A stretch of DNA of 64,000 nt from positions 124,001 to 188,000 of the forward strand of contig CAWBAJ010000010.1 of NCBI GenBank assembly GCA_963786765.1. Direction: 5' to 3'. The DNA is from DATKNA01 sp963786765. GTDB lineage: Bacteria > Actinomycetota > Actinomycetes > Actinomycetales > Kineosporiaceae. The notes beneath the pieces are model-generated. The model searched no databases. It was not told where the DNA came from and saw nothing but the letters and a program-made list of their open reading frames with translations. How positions within the stretch are numbered: position 1 is the first letter of the stretch; the number at the start of each line of letters is the position of its first letter. Below, piece by piece: positions 46,219 to 55,662 of this stretch. The position numbers and the translations under genes were made by a program.

Positions 46219-47628
46219 TCAGCGGGTCAGGACGAGCGCCTCCAGCGCCGCCGCGAGGGTTGCCACCGCGGTCAGCGCGCTCGTGCCGAGGAACCGCCCG
46301 AGCGGGACGCCGACGCCCTCCCGCCGAACCGTGTCGAACCAGATGAGCGTCGCGAGCGCGGCCCACGGCGCGACCAGCGGACCGAGGTTCACCCCGACGA
46401 GGAGCCCCAGCAGCTGGTCGTGATCAACGGCCGGGACCGCGGCCTCGCCGGCGACGTAGGCGGGGAGGTTGTTGACGAGATTGGACAGGACGGCGCCGGC
46501 CCCACCGGCCCGCCAGATCCCGGCCGCACCCGCGTTCGTCCCGACCACCGCGCGGAGGAGACGTTCCAGGCCCCACCGGTCGACCGTCCCGACGACGAGG
46601 AACAGCCCCACGACCATCACCACGAGGCGCCAGGGGACGAGGCCGATCCGCAAAGCGGGCCGGTCGAGCACCCCGAACGCCGCCACGATCACCGCGGCGC
46701 ACGCGACAGCCGCCAGCCACAGCGGCACGCCCAGCAGAACCGCGGCGGCGAACACGACGACGTCCGCGGCCGCGACCGCGACGAGGCGGCGGTCCCTCGG
46801 CACGAGCGGCTCGGGCACGCGGTACCGGTCCTGCTCCCGCACCCCCCGGCGCCAGTAGAACAGCCACAGGCAGGCGGAGCCGACCGCGAGCGCCACCGCC
46901 TGGGGCACGGCCATCCGCTCGGCGAAACCCAACGGCGTGAGCCCGACCCGGTTCGCAGCCAGCAGGTTCGTCAGGTTGCTGACGGGCAGCAGCAGGCTGG
47001 CCAGGTTGGCGAACCAGACCGTGGTCATCGCGAACGGCAGCGGCGGCACGGACGCCTGCCGGGCCAGCGCGACCATCACCGGAGTCAGCAGCACGGCGGT
47101 CGTGTCGAGGTTGAGGACCATGGTCGTCGCGGATGCCAGCAGCACGCAGACGGCGAAGAGCACCGCGAAACGCCCACGCCCCCAGATGACGAGCGGCCGG
47201 GCGACCACGTCGAACAGCTGCGCGGCGGCGAGCAGCTCGGACAGGACTACGACGGCCACGAGGAATACGAGGATGTCCGCGATCCGGCGCAACGACGCCT
47301 CCGCGGCGCTCAGGGGCAGCGCACCGACCAGCACGAACGCCACTCCGAGACCGAGGAGCCCGACGGCGACGGCGTCGAGGACCTCGACCCGGGCACGCAG
47401 GCGGCGTCCCTCGGGCCGAGCGCCGGCGGGCTGCCTGGCGCCGTCCGAGACGCGGCTGCGCTCGCCGGATGCGGGCGGGGCGTCGTCCGAGACGCGGCTG
47501 CGCTCGCCGGATGCGGGCGGGGCGTCGCCGGACACCTCCTGAGCGTCCGTCGCCGGTCCCCTCCGTCTCCTCGCCCCGGGCGAGCCGCCCGCTGCGGTGA
47601 ATGTAGGCCGGACGATCGGCGGCGGCAC
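46219..47628 (-). CDS. SLC13/ArsB-type permease
   Basis: A 469-residue secondary transporter of the ion-transporter (ArsB/NhaD/CitT) superfamily, with about eleven helices and the two re-entrant SNLTN-type motifs (PVSNLTNLLAANRVG and LSNLVNNLPAYVAGE). The N-terminal 80 residues are a disordered tail containing a doubled 14-residue unit coded by a 42-bp direct repeat. The GTG start is uncertain; the fold begins near LDAVAVGLLGLGV. Substrate (arsenite, dicarboxylate or sodium/proton) cannot be read. Confidence 0.8.
   Translation of the reverse strand: MPPPIVRPTFTAAGGSPGARRRRGPATDAQEVSGDAPPASGERSRVSDDAPPASGERSRVSDGARQPAGARPEGRRLRARVEVLDAVAVGLLGLGVAFVLVGALPLSAAEASLRRIADILVFLVAVVVLSELLAAAQLFDVVARPLVIWGRGRFAVLFAVCVLLASATTMVLNLDTTAVLLTPVMVALARQASVPPLPFAMTTVWFANLASLLLPVSNLTNLLAANRVGLTPLGFAERMAVPQAVALAVGSACLWLFYWRRGVREQDRYRVPEPLVPRDRRLVAVAAADVVVFAAAVLLGVPLWLAAVACAAVIVAAFGVLDRPALRIGLVPWRLVVMVVGLFLVVGTVDRWGLERLLRAVVGTNAGAAGIWRAGGAGAVLSNLVNNLPAYVAGEAAVPAVDHDQLLGLLVGVNLGPLVAPWAALATLIWFDTVRREGVGVPLGRFLGTSALTAVATLAAALEALVLTR
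47443..47526 (-). repeat. 42-bp direct repeat, two copies
   Basis: Two identical copies begin at 47443 and 47485 and encode DAPPASGERSRVSD twice in the disordered N terminus of the permease. Confidence 0.85.
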
Positions 47629-47848
47629 CTTGTAGTTCGGCCGGGCGACGCTCCGAGCCCAGGCGCGTGGGGCCTCGAGATCACAGGGGACGCGAGTGTG
47701 TCACCACCGCACAGTTCTGTCCCTCGTGATGTTCAACGGGCGCGTTTCGCGGCGGAGAAGCCGCCCCCAGTGGGACGAGTTCAGGCATGGCCAAGCTGTG
47801 ACAGGCGGATATGGGCCGCTCGCTCGCCGGGGGCAAGGATGACGAGCC

Positions 47849-48526
47849 ATGCGGACGTTCCGGCGACCCGATCTCCCGCCCGGCCTGCTCCGGTCGATCG
47901 GCCTCGTGTGCCTCGCCGACGCCTTCGTCGGGCTGGCGTTCGGGGCCGTGACGACGGGCGCCGGCTTGCCGGTCTGGCTGCCCGTCGTCCTCAGCGTCAC
48001 CGTGTTCGCCGGCGCGGCGCAGTTCCTCTTCGTCGGCGTGGTCGGTGCCGGCGGCAGCCCGTTCGCGGCGGCCGCCGCGGCGCTGCTCGTCAACGGCAGG
48101 CTGCTGCCGCTCGGGCTCGCCGTCGGGGACCTCCTCGGCCCGGGCTGGCTGCGCCGGCTGGTCGGGACGCACCTCGTCACCGACGAGTCGGTCGCCTTCA
48201 CGACCACGCAACAGGACCGGCAGCACCGCCGAACCGCCTTCTGGACGTGCGGAGTCGCTCTGATCCTCTGCTGGAACGCGGGGGTCGTCGTGGGCGCGGT
48301 CGGCGGCCGGCTCGTCCCCGACACCGACGCCCTCGGCCTCGACGCCGCCTTCCCGGCCGTGATCCTCGCCCTGGTCATGCCCTCGCTGGGCGATCGCGCG
48401 ACGCTGCGCGCCGCGCTCGCCGGGGCGGTCATCGCCGTCGCGGTGGCCCCGTGGCTCCCCGCCGGGTTGCCCGTGCTCGTCGCGCTGGCCGGCGTGCTCG
48501 TCGCCCTGCCGAGGGCACCGCGGTGA
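47849..48526 (+). CDS. azlC: AzlC family branched-chain amino acid exporter subunit
   Basis: A 225-residue membrane protein with the AzlC pattern: LADAFVGLAFGAVTTGAGLPVW, SVTVFAGAAQFLFVGVVGAGGS and ALLVNGRLLPLGLAVG. With its small partner AzlD it exports branched-chain amino acids or analogues. Its TGA overlaps the AzlD start (GTGA), coupling translation. No regulator is adjacent. Confidence 0.9.
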   Translation: MRTFRRPDLPPGLLRSIGLVCLADAFVGLAFGAVTTGAGLPVWLPVVLSVTVFAGAAQFLFVGVVGAGGSPFAAAAAALLVNGRLLPLGLAVGDLLGPGWLRRLVGTHLVTDESVAFTTTQQDRQHRRTAFWTCGVALILCWNAGVVVGAVGGRLVPDTDALGLDAAFPAVILALVMPSLGDRATLRAALAGAVIAVAVAPWLPAGLPVLVALAGVLVALPRAPR

Positions 48527-48831
48527 GCCTCGCGATCGGCGTGGCCGTCCTCGCCGCGGGCACTCTCGCGTTCCGGCTGGCGGGGACGGTGCTGCGCAGC
48601 CAGGTGGAGCCCACGCCCGCTGTCCTCGCGGTGGTCAACCGCGGGGTCGCGGTGCTCTTCGCCGCGCTGGTGGCGACGTCGCTGCTCGAGCAGGGGCACA
48701 TCGCGGGCGTTGCCCGCCCGGTCGGCGTCGCGGTCGGCGGGCTGCTCGCGTGGCGGCGGGCGCCGTTCGTGGTCGTCGTCCTCGCTGCGGCGGCGGTGAC
48801 TGCGGCCCTGCGCCTGGCCGGCGTCCCCTGA
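48523..48831 (+). CDS. azlD: AzlD family exporter subunit
   Basis: A 102-residue, three- to four-helix partner of AzlC (SLAIGVAVLAAGTLAFRLAG ... VVNRGVAVLFAALVATSLLEQG ... LLAWRRAPFVVVVLAAAAVTAALRL). Starts at GTG within the AzlC stop (4-base overlap). AzlC and AzlD form one exporter, and pairing in this order is universal. Confidence 0.88.
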   Translation: MSLAIGVAVLAAGTLAFRLAGTVLRSQVEPTPAVLAVVNRGVAVLFAALVATSLLEQGHIAGVARPVGVAVGGLLAWRRAPFVVVVLAAAAVTAALRLAGVP

Positions 48832-48932
48832 CCTGGCCTTCCTTGCACGCAACCGAGCAAGGGCGCGTCGGTGATCGGGCGGAGGTGCATGATCAGCGGG
48901 GGGACGCCGAGCGGTGTGCTTACGGTGCGCCC

Positions 48933-49889
48933 ATGAGCGATATGCGTTACCGGCGGCTCGGCGACTCGGGGCTCGTCGTGTCGGTCGTGGGCCTCGGCTG
49001 CAACAACTTCGGCCGCCGCATCGACATCGACGCCACCCGCAAGGTCGTCGACGCCGCCCGCGACGCCGGCGTCACCTTCTTCGACACCGCCGATGCCTAC
49101 GGGGATTCCGAGGCGTTCCTCGGGGAGGTGCTCGCGGGACGGCGGGACGAGGTCGTCCTCGCCACGAAGTTCGGCAACCCGCTGCGCGGCGCCCTCGGCG
49201 ACGACCACGGGGCGCGCGGATCCCGGTGGTACGTCCGCCGCGCGGTCGAACGATCGTTGCGGCGGCTCCGCACCGACCACATCGACCTGTACCAGCTGCA
49301 CCGCCCCGACCCGCAGACGCCGATCGAGGAGACCCTGGCGGCCCTCACCGAACTCGTCCGCGAGGGCAAGGTCCGCTACATCGGCAACTCGAACTTCGCG
49401 GGCTGGCAGGTGGCGGACGCCGACTGGATCGCCCGCACCCGTGGCTTCGAGCGCTTCGTCAGCGCCCAGAACGAGTACAGCCTCATCGAGAGGGGCGTCG
49501 AGGCCGAACTGGTCCCGGCCCTGCAGCGCTTCGGCCTGGGCCTGCTCCCGTTCTTCCCGCTGGCGAACGGCCTGCTCACCGGCAAGTACCGACGTGACGC
49601 ACCCCGCCCCGAAGGCACCCGGCTGCACAGTTCGAACTACGCCGGCTACGCCACCACGGAGCGCTTCGACCGGATGGAGGCCCTGCAGCGGTTCGCCGAC
49701 GAGCGCGGCGTCACCCTGCTGCAGGTCGCCATCGGCGGCCTCGCCGCGCGACCGGCGGTCGCCTCCGTCATCGCGGGCGCCACCAGGCCGGAGCAGGTCT
49801 CCGCCAACGCCGACGCCGGGGCGTGGACGCCGACCAGCGAGGACCTCTCCGCCCTCGACCAGGTCCTCTCGACCAGCCCTGCAACCTGA
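48933..49889 (+). CDS. Aldo/keto reductase
   Basis: A 318-residue TIM-barrel oxidoreductase with the catalytic tetrad: Asp and Tyr in FFDTADAYGDSEAFLG, Lys in VLATKFGNP and His in DLYQLHRPDPQTP. NADPH site near GATRPEQVSANADA. It belongs to the general stress/YghZ-like group that reduces aldehydes or ketones. ATG 6 nt after TACGGT (leaderless). Confidence 0.9.
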   Translation: MSDMRYRRLGDSGLVVSVVGLGCNNFGRRIDIDATRKVVDAARDAGVTFFDTADAYGDSEAFLGEVLAGRRDEVVLATKFGNPLRGALGDDHGARGSRWYVRRAVERSLRRLRTDHIDLYQLHRPDPQTPIEETLAALTELVREGKVRYIGNSNFAGWQVADADWIARTRGFERFVSAQNEYSLIERGVEAELVPALQRFGLGLLPFFPLANGLLTGKYRRDAPRPEGTRLHSSNYAGYATTERFDRMEALQRFADERGVTLLQVAIGGLAARPAVASVIAGATRPEQVSANADAGAWTPTSEDLSALDQVLSTSPAT

Positions 49890-50106
49890 TCGCGGCCGCC
49901 CCGTTCTCCGTTCTGGAGGGCGAGGAGGACCGGTGGACCGGCGAAGGGGCACTCCGGAGGGTCCCGGAGGCACGTCTCAGGGGCGAGCCAGGACCTTCCC
50001 CCATACCGGTGTAGGCCACGGCGGGCGAGGCTGGAGCCGCCGGACGGAAGCCGGCAGACGACTCCGCCGACACCGATCGGCCCTCGGACCTCAGGAGAAG
50101 ATCATC

Positions 50107-50361
50107 ATGGACAGCGTTCGCGACTCGTTCCGGCAGCAGGGCCTGGTGCGGCCCCGTGAGGGGCGCATCCTCGGCGGGGTGTGCGCCGGCCTGGGACGCC
50201 GCTTCGGCATCTCGGCCGGGCTCACCCGGCTGTTGTTCGTCGTGATCCTTCTCGTGCTGCCCGGCAGCCAGATCCTGGTCTATCCCGTGCTGTGGTTCCT
50301 CATGCCCGAGGAGGTGGCCACGCCTTGGGGCACGCCGACGCCCCCGGCCGCAGGATCCTGA
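50107..50361 (+). CDS. PspC domain protein
   Basis: An 84-residue membrane protein: REGRILGGVCAGLGRRFGISAGLTRLLFVV is the complete PspC motif, followed by one or two helices. PspC proteins take part in the phage-shock/membrane-stress response. ATG nine bases after AGGAGA. It precedes a convergent GGDEF gene. Confidence 0.85.
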   Translation: MDSVRDSFRQQGLVRPREGRILGGVCAGLGRRFGISAGLTRLLFVVILLVLPGSQILVYPVLWFLMPEEVATPWGTPTPPAAGS

Positions 50362-50397
50362 GGCCGTCGTCGCAGGCGTTCTCGACGGGGCCGCCGG

Positions 50398-51474
50398 CTA
50401 CCCCCGGACGAGGTCGTACCCACCGGTCTCGGCGGGCTGCTGCGCGCGGGCACGGCCGAGGAGGTCGGCGACGCGGCCGCGGGTGTGCGGGGGCTGCGCG
50501 GCGGCGACGCCGGTCGTCAGGGCAAGCGCCGGCAGGTGGTCCGCACCGGCGGCGGCCCGCAGCCTGCCTGCCACCTCGGCCGCGTCGGCGCCGTCGGCGC
50601 ACGGCAGCAGCACGACGAGCTCGCCGGGGGCGGTGCGCGCCAGCACGTCGTCCTCGCGCAGGACGGCGCGCAGCCGGCGGCCGAGCCGCTCCAGCGCCAT
50701 GTCCACCAGGTCGTGGCCGTGCTCGCGGGCGAGGTCGTCGAGCCGCTCGATACGGGCCACCACGACCGCGACCGGGGCGGTGCGCGACGTGTGGCCCACC
50801 ACGCGCAGGGACGCCTGCTCGAGGTAACGGCCGTTGGGCAGTCCGGTGACCGGATCGGTGACCTCGAGCGCGACGAGGTCCTGCAGGGCGGGCCGGTCGC
50901 TGCCCTGGGTCGAGGACAGCAGGAGGACCAGGACCATCAGCCCGGTCAACGCCAGCCAGCGTTGCAGCAGCCCGGGGCCGGGGTCGTGGACGACGAGGGC
51001 GGCGAGGTGGCCGCCCCCGCATGCGGCGACGATGACGGCAGACTGCAGCGGCCTCAGGTACGGCGCGGAGCACAGCACGAGCAGGACGTACGGCAGCCCG
51101 GACACGGCGGGGCCGCCGGCGCCGACGACGCCCGCCAGAGCCAGGACGACGACGGCGGCGAGCTGAGCCACGGGATAGCTGTCCCACCACACGGTCCGGC
51201 GCGCGGCCAGGGCGGTGGAGCGGGCGGAGACCGCGAGTCCGGCGGCGAGCAGCAGGTCCTCGAGGGCGAGCAGGTGCGGCAGGGCCGCCAGCGCGAAGAG
51301 GACCAGGACGCCGGCGGCGACGAGCTGACCGCCGACGGCGAGCATCCTGACCCGTCCCGGGCCGTCGCGCAGCTGCTCGACCGCCCGCACCCAGCCCAAC
51401 TCGTGCACGGCCCTGACCACGTCGCCTCCACGCCTGCCGAGGACGTGCCGCTGCGCCTGGTCGCGCCGGTCCAC
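50398..51474 (-). CDS. Membrane GGDEF-domain protein with degenerate active site
   Basis: A 358-residue protein: about six helices in residues 40-205 (an MASE-like sensor), then a GGDEF fold starting VTDPVTGLPNGRYLEQAS. The signature loop reads RTAPGELVVLL where active cyclases have GGDEF, so c-di-GMP synthesis is unlikely; it may bind nucleotide or partner proteins. GTG start. No EAL domain. Downstream neighbour of the Sel1 protein on the same strand. Confidence 0.8.
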   Translation of the reverse strand: MDRRDQAQRHVLGRRGGDVVRAVHELGWVRAVEQLRDGPGRVRMLAVGGQLVAAGVLVLFALAALPHLLALEDLLLAAGLAVSARSTALAARRTVWWDSYPVAQLAAVVVLALAGVVGAGGPAVSGLPYVLLVLCSAPYLRPLQSAVIVAACGGGHLAALVVHDPGPGLLQRWLALTGLMVLVLLLSSTQGSDRPALQDLVALEVTDPVTGLPNGRYLEQASLRVVGHTSRTAPVAVVVARIERLDDLAREHGHDLVDMALERLGRRLRAVLREDDVLARTAPGELVVLLPCADGADAAEVAGRLRAAAGADHLPALALTTGVAAAQPPHTRGRVADLLGRARAQQPAETGGYDLVRG

Positions 51475-51622
51475 GTCCCGTCCGACGGCGAGATCGGCAG
51501 CCCTCGCGTCCGTCTGAAGCCGGCCGGTGTAACGCGGTCGGCTCCCGCGGCGTTAGAGCCACTGTCCCGGTGCCGTCCGAACCCCCGTGCGGGCGGCACC
51601 GGGACCTTTCGCTTGGCCGGGA

Positions 51623-53744
51623 TCAGCCGAGGCCGGCGGCGAGCTGGTCCAGGCGGCGGGCCAGGCGTTCGTCACCCCGGCGCGCATGGATGGCGCGGAG
51701 CCGGCGGGCCACGAAGGCCTCCTCCTCGTCGGACATCGCCGCGAACAGGGATCGCCAGAGGTCGGCCAGCTCGTGGTCCGGCGGCGACTGCAGCCTCCAG
51801 CAGGGCCACCAACCGATCCGCGGCCTCCTTGTGCTCCAGAGCGGCGGCGTCCTGCAGCCAGCGGCGAGCGTCGTCCTGGTCGCCGGCGTCCAGCAGCAGC
51901 AGCGCGAGCTGGTACATGGCCTCCCGGTCGTCGTCCTGCGCGCCCCGGCTGAACCAGTCGCGGGCCGCCTCGGGGTCGTCCCGGTCGAGGGCGAGCCGGC
52001 CGAGGGTCACGTACGCGAGCGAGCTGCCGGCGGCCGCCGCCAGTCCCGCCCAGTGCTCGCGCTCCGCCGGCGACTCGGCGCCCCGGGTGACCATCCACTC
52101 GATGCCGGGCACCCAGCCCGCCTCCGCCGCCAGCGCCCACAGGCCACGCCGCTCGTCCTGTTCGGCCGCGTCCTCGCCGAGCAGGTGATCGAGCAGGTAC
52201 AGCGCCTGCCAGTGCCCGGCGGTGACGGCCCGGCGGCACCACGTCCGCGCCCCGTCCCCGTCACCGCGGGACAGCCACCGGAACTTGCCCAGGTCCGCCA
52301 TGCTCTCCGGGTCGCCGCCGTCCGCTGCCTTGCGCAGCCACCGCTCGTAGCGGTCGTCGTCGTGCTCGGCGTAGGCACGGGCGGCGAGGAGCCGGAACGC
52401 CGGCACGCTGTCGAGGGCTCCCAACCGGGTCACGAACCGCTGGGACGTCTCGGGGTCGCCGAGCCGCTCGGCGCGTCGCGCCGCGTCGTCGATCCGGCTG
52501 GCCAGCACGTGCGCGGCCTGCGGGTGCCCGCTCGTGCGCGCCTGCTCCAGCCACACGACGGCCTTGTCGTACTGGCCCCAGTCGAACAGCAGCTCACCGA
52601 CCCGCACCATCGCGTCCGCGTCCCCGAGCTGCGCGGCCTTCAGGTACCAGTCGTACGCCTCGTTGAGCCGGTCGTTCTCGGCGTGCACCTCGGCGATGGT
52701 CATCATCGCGGCCACGCTGCCCGTGTCCGCGGCCTTGCGCAGGACGGCGACGGCCTCGTCGAACCGCTGCTGCCGCCAGGCGCGCTGCCCCAGCGCGAGC
52801 CAGGCCCGCTCGCCGCCGAAGGTGTCGAGCGCGGCACGCTCGCGGCGGACGGCGTCGGCATCTCCCGCGCTGTCCGCCGCCGCAAGCCGGGCCTCGAGGA
52901 CGTCGACCAGTTCGTCGTCCGCGCCGGGCACGCCCGCCTCGGCCGCGATGCGCAGGAAGGTCTCGGCCTCGGCCGCCTCCCCGCCAGCGGCGAGCAGCCG
53001 GCCGAGCGCGAGCGCGGCCGGATCGAATCCGAGGTCGGCGGTCCGGCGCAGCAGCGCCAGGGCCTCGTCGCGACGCGCCGTGTCGGCGAGCAGCATCGCG
53101 AGCTCGTGGGCGGCAGCCAGATCGCCGGCGTCCGCGCCGCGGCGCAGGTGCCGTTCGGCCGCGTCGGTGTCCCGGACCCGCAGCAGCCGCCCGGCGTGCA
53201 CGTCCGCGGCGACCTCACCGGCCTCGGCCGCCGTCACGAACGCCTGCAGCGCCTCCTCCGTCCGGCCGGCGGCCTCGAGCAGCGTCCCCAGGCGCAGGGC
53301 GCGGTCGGCGCGCCCCGCCGCGAGGCACCGTGCCAGCCAGGTGACCTCGCCCTCGGCATCGCCGGCCGCGGCGTGCAGGTCGGCGAGCGCGAGCATCGCG
53401 TCGGTGGAACCCGCGTCCGCGAACTCCCGGCACCAGGCGCGCAGGTTCTCCCCGGCGCCCGCTTCGGCCAGGAGGTCGGCGCACCGCCGCCAGGCGGTCG
53501 TCTCCCCCGCCGCGACGGCCCGCCGGAACCACAGCGTCCCCTCGGTCAGCCGTCGCCGCCGAAGGAGCAGGACCCCGAGCCGGCTCATCGCCTCGGCGGA
53601 CCCGTCGACGGCCTCGCGGCGCAGCCGCAGCTCGTCGTGCTCGGCGTCGCCGGCGGCGTCCGGGGCGGTCCTGGGCGCGCCGAAACGGGCCCAGCGGACG
53701 ACGTCCGCGGCGTCGGGGTTCGCGGTGGGGTCGGGCAGTGCCAT
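51623..53744 (-). CDS. Sel1/TPR-repeat protein (single frame break near the end)
   Basis: About 707 residues of helical repeats of about 35 residues: AEAMSRLGVLLLRRRRLTEGTLWFRRAVAAG and many like it (LRRGADAGDLAAAHELAMLL, ALLRRTADLGFDPAALALGRLL). A protein-interaction scaffold with no other domain. ATG with GGAGGGGG upstream. Near 51786-51796 one extra base shifts the frame; the second frame gives the natural ending (HELADLWRSLFAAMSDEEEA ... RLDQLAAGLG, stop at 51623). Without the repair it ends in an Arg/Pro-rich shadow. Confidence 0.78.
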
Positions 53745-54084
53745 CCGAAGCGCCCCCTCCCGCCGCCCTGCCGTGACGGCTCTCCTGTCGGCAGACGGCC
53801 GCCCGGCTGGAGCCCCCGGGCGGGTGACGGGAGCCGACGGGCGGGGCCCGCTCCTCCACGCGGGTGCGCGACGGACGCTGAGACCGGCGGAGAGGGTGTC
53901 TCTTCTCAACCGTTAGCGCTGCCCCGCATCGTGGGGCAGCGCTAACGGTTGCTCGAGACAGGTCCCCTCCCCCGCCACTTCACGCCGGCAGCAAGAGTGC
54001 GCCACGCCGTCCGCCCGCGGCCGTCGTCGTCCGGTACCCGGTCGGCCCTGTGAAAGGCAGCCATGTGCGCACCAGGATGCGGGG
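53745..54084. other. Intergenic region of 340 bases
   Basis: Between the divergent Sel1 and DNA ligase genes. It contains the large hairpin at 53908-53950 and a shorter GC hairpin (CCGCCCGG/CCGGGCGG near 53799-53823). No coding sequence is convincing. Confidence 0.5.
53908..53950. repeat. Long perfect hairpin, copy B of a repeated palindrome
   Basis: Eighteen-base arms AACCGTTAGCGCTGCCCC and GGGGCAGCGCTAACGGTT with the 7-base loop GCATCGT, plus an outer TGTCTC/GAGACA pair just outside. It shares the GCTGCCCC/GGGGCAGC core and loop size with the hairpin at 40042, but sits between divergent starts, so it is not simply a terminator. Confidence 0.75.
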
Positions 54085-55068
54085 ATGGCCGGCAACCAGG
54101 AGCTCCCCGAGCTCGTGCGACCGATGCTCGCGGTGCCCGGGGAGCTGCCGCCGCCCGCGCAGGACGACGCCTGGGCGTACGAGATGAAGTGGGACGGCGT
54201 CCGCGCGGTCGCCTACCTGCAGGGCGGCACGGTGCGGCTGATGTCGCGCAACGACCTCGACGTCACGCGCAGCTACCCGGAGGTCGCCTCGCCGCCGGCC
54301 GGGCTCGCCGGCGAGAGCGTGGTGCTGGACGGCGAGCTGGTGACGTTCGACGACCGTGGCCGGCCGAGCTTCGCGCGGCTGCAGGAGCGCATGCACGTCC
54401 GGGACGTCGCCGCCGCCCGCCGGCTGGCCGAGCGGGTGCCGGTGGTCTACCTGGTCTTCGACGTCCTGCACCTGGACGGCCGGTCACTGCTGCGGACGCC
54501 GTACAGCGAGCGGCGGGCCGCGCTGGTCGGGCTGGAGGTCGAGGGGGACGCCTGGCGGGTGCCGCCGAGCTTCCGCGGGCCGGGCGCGGACGTCCTCGCG
54601 GCCAGCCGGGAGACCGGGCTCGAGGGCGTGGTGGCCAAGCGGCTGACCTCGGGGTACCTGCCGGGGCGGCGTTCGCCGGACTGGCGGAAGGTCAAGCACG
54701 TCCGGATGCAGGAGGTCGTGATCGCCGGCTGGCGCCCGGGGCGGGGGCGGCGCGAGGGCGGGCTCGGGTCGTTGATCCTCGGCGTCCACGGCCCGGCCGG
54801 GCTCGAGCACGTGGGCGGCGTCGGCACGGGGTTCACCGAGCGGATGCTCGACGACCTCGCGTCGGAGCTGGCGCCGCTGTCGCGGACGACGTCCCCCTTC
54901 GGGCACGAGCTGCCGCGGGCGGAGACGCGCGACGCCCGGTGGGTGGAGCCGCGCCTGGTCGGCGAGGTGGTCTTCACGGAGTGGACGCCCGACGGGCGGC
55001 TGCGGCATCCGTCCTGGCGGGGGCTGCGCCCCGACAAGGCGCCCGGGGAGGTGCGGCGCGAGCCCTGA
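54085..55068 (+). CDS. ATP-dependent DNA ligase (LigC/LigD-ligase type)
   Basis: A 327-residue ligase. Motif I with the AMP-bound Lys is YEMKWDGVRAVAYL; motif III is VLDGELVTFDD; motif IV is EGVVAKRLTSGYLPG; motif V is WRKVKHVRMQEVV. The OB domain follows. There is no polymerase or nuclease domain, so it is a stand-alone ligase like LigC rather than full LigD; such enzymes back up non-homologous end joining or base excision repair. No Ku gene is nearby. Confidence 0.9.
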   Translation: MAGNQELPELVRPMLAVPGELPPPAQDDAWAYEMKWDGVRAVAYLQGGTVRLMSRNDLDVTRSYPEVASPPAGLAGESVVLDGELVTFDDRGRPSFARLQERMHVRDVAAARRLAERVPVVYLVFDVLHLDGRSLLRTPYSERRAALVGLEVEGDAWRVPPSFRGPGADVLAASRETGLEGVVAKRLTSGYLPGRRSPDWRKVKHVRMQEVVIAGWRPGRGRREGGLGSLILGVHGPAGLEHVGGVGTGFTERMLDDLASELAPLSRTTSPFGHELPRAETRDARWVEPRLVGEVVFTEWTPDGRLRHPSWRGLRPDKAPGEVRREP

Positions 55069-55071
55069 GTG

Positions 55072-55473
55072 CTACGCCTCGCCGTCCTGCGGGTCCCGCG
55101 GCGGCTCCCGGGTCTCGAAGCCGACCAGCCCCACAGTGTTCCCCTCGCTGTCACGCACGAACGCCTGCACCTCGGCCGTCCCGGCGGGGCCCAGCGTGTC
55201 GTCGGCGTGGACGAAGATCACATTCGGCTCCCCGACCACCTCCACGCCCTCGCCCCGCAGCGCCTCGACCCGGGCCCGGACGTCGCCCACCCGCAGGTAC
55301 AGCAGCGCCGAGGGGGCCTCGCCGTCGAGCAGCAGCCGCACCCCCGGCAGCTGGAAGAACACCAGACCCGGCGGCTCGAAGCGGGCGACGGCGGGCTCGC
55401 CGAGCAGGCGTTCGTAGAAGCGCACAGCGCGATCGAGATCTTCCGCCCGCTGCGCGACCTGGATGAGCTCCAC
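55072..55473 (-). CDS. VOC family protein
   Basis: A 133-residue glyoxalase-fold protein: ELIQVAQRAEDLDRAVRFYERLLGEP, then LYLRVGDVRARVEALRGEGV and the ending RDSEGNTVGLVGFE. GTG start six bases after GGGAGG; a longer open frame upstream only reads the 18-bp repeats as a run of GIKEKL units and is rejected. Converges on the ligase gene. Function unknown. Confidence 0.85.
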   Translation of the reverse strand: MELIQVAQRAEDLDRAVRFYERLLGEPAVARFEPPGLVFFQLPGVRLLLDGEAPSALLYLRVGDVRARVEALRGEGVEVVGEPNVIFVHADDTLGPAGTAEVQAFVRDSEGNTVGLVGFETREPPRDPQDGEA

Positions 55474-55538
55474 CCGACGCCTCCCGACACCTAGCTTTGC
55501 GAACGGTGGCCACCCTATCCGCCCTCCACCCCACCCAC

Positions 55539-55658
55539 GATCAAGGAAAACTTGGGTGCCTGTGGGGCGGAAGTGAAGAGTCGCCACGGGGGAAGGCTTG
55601 ATCCCCAACTTTTCCTTGATCCCCAACTTTTCCTTGATCCCCAACTTTTCCTTGATCG
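55539..55658. repeat. GATCAAGGAAAA element: three 18-bp direct repeats plus an inverted copy
   Basis: CTTGATCCCCAACTTTTC repeats at 55597, 55615 and 55633, with a partial fourth at 55651. An inverted copy, GATCAAGGAAAACTTGGG, lies at 55539-55556. The two orientations can pair as a long stem around 40 bases. The segment is notably AT-rich for this genome. It lies upstream of the VOC gene and downstream of the PadR gene, both on the minus strand. Confidence 0.8.
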
Positions 55659-55662
55659 TCGA

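Noticed and set aside
54085..55068. Full LigD with Ku (non-homologous end joining locus)
   Set aside because: Only the ligase domain is present and no Ku, primase or nuclease gene is adjacent.
55474..55644. Longer VOC protein starting with GIKEKL repeats
   Set aside because: The frame only reads through the 18-bp intergenic element; the GTG at 55473 has a proper GGGAGG site and a normal family start.
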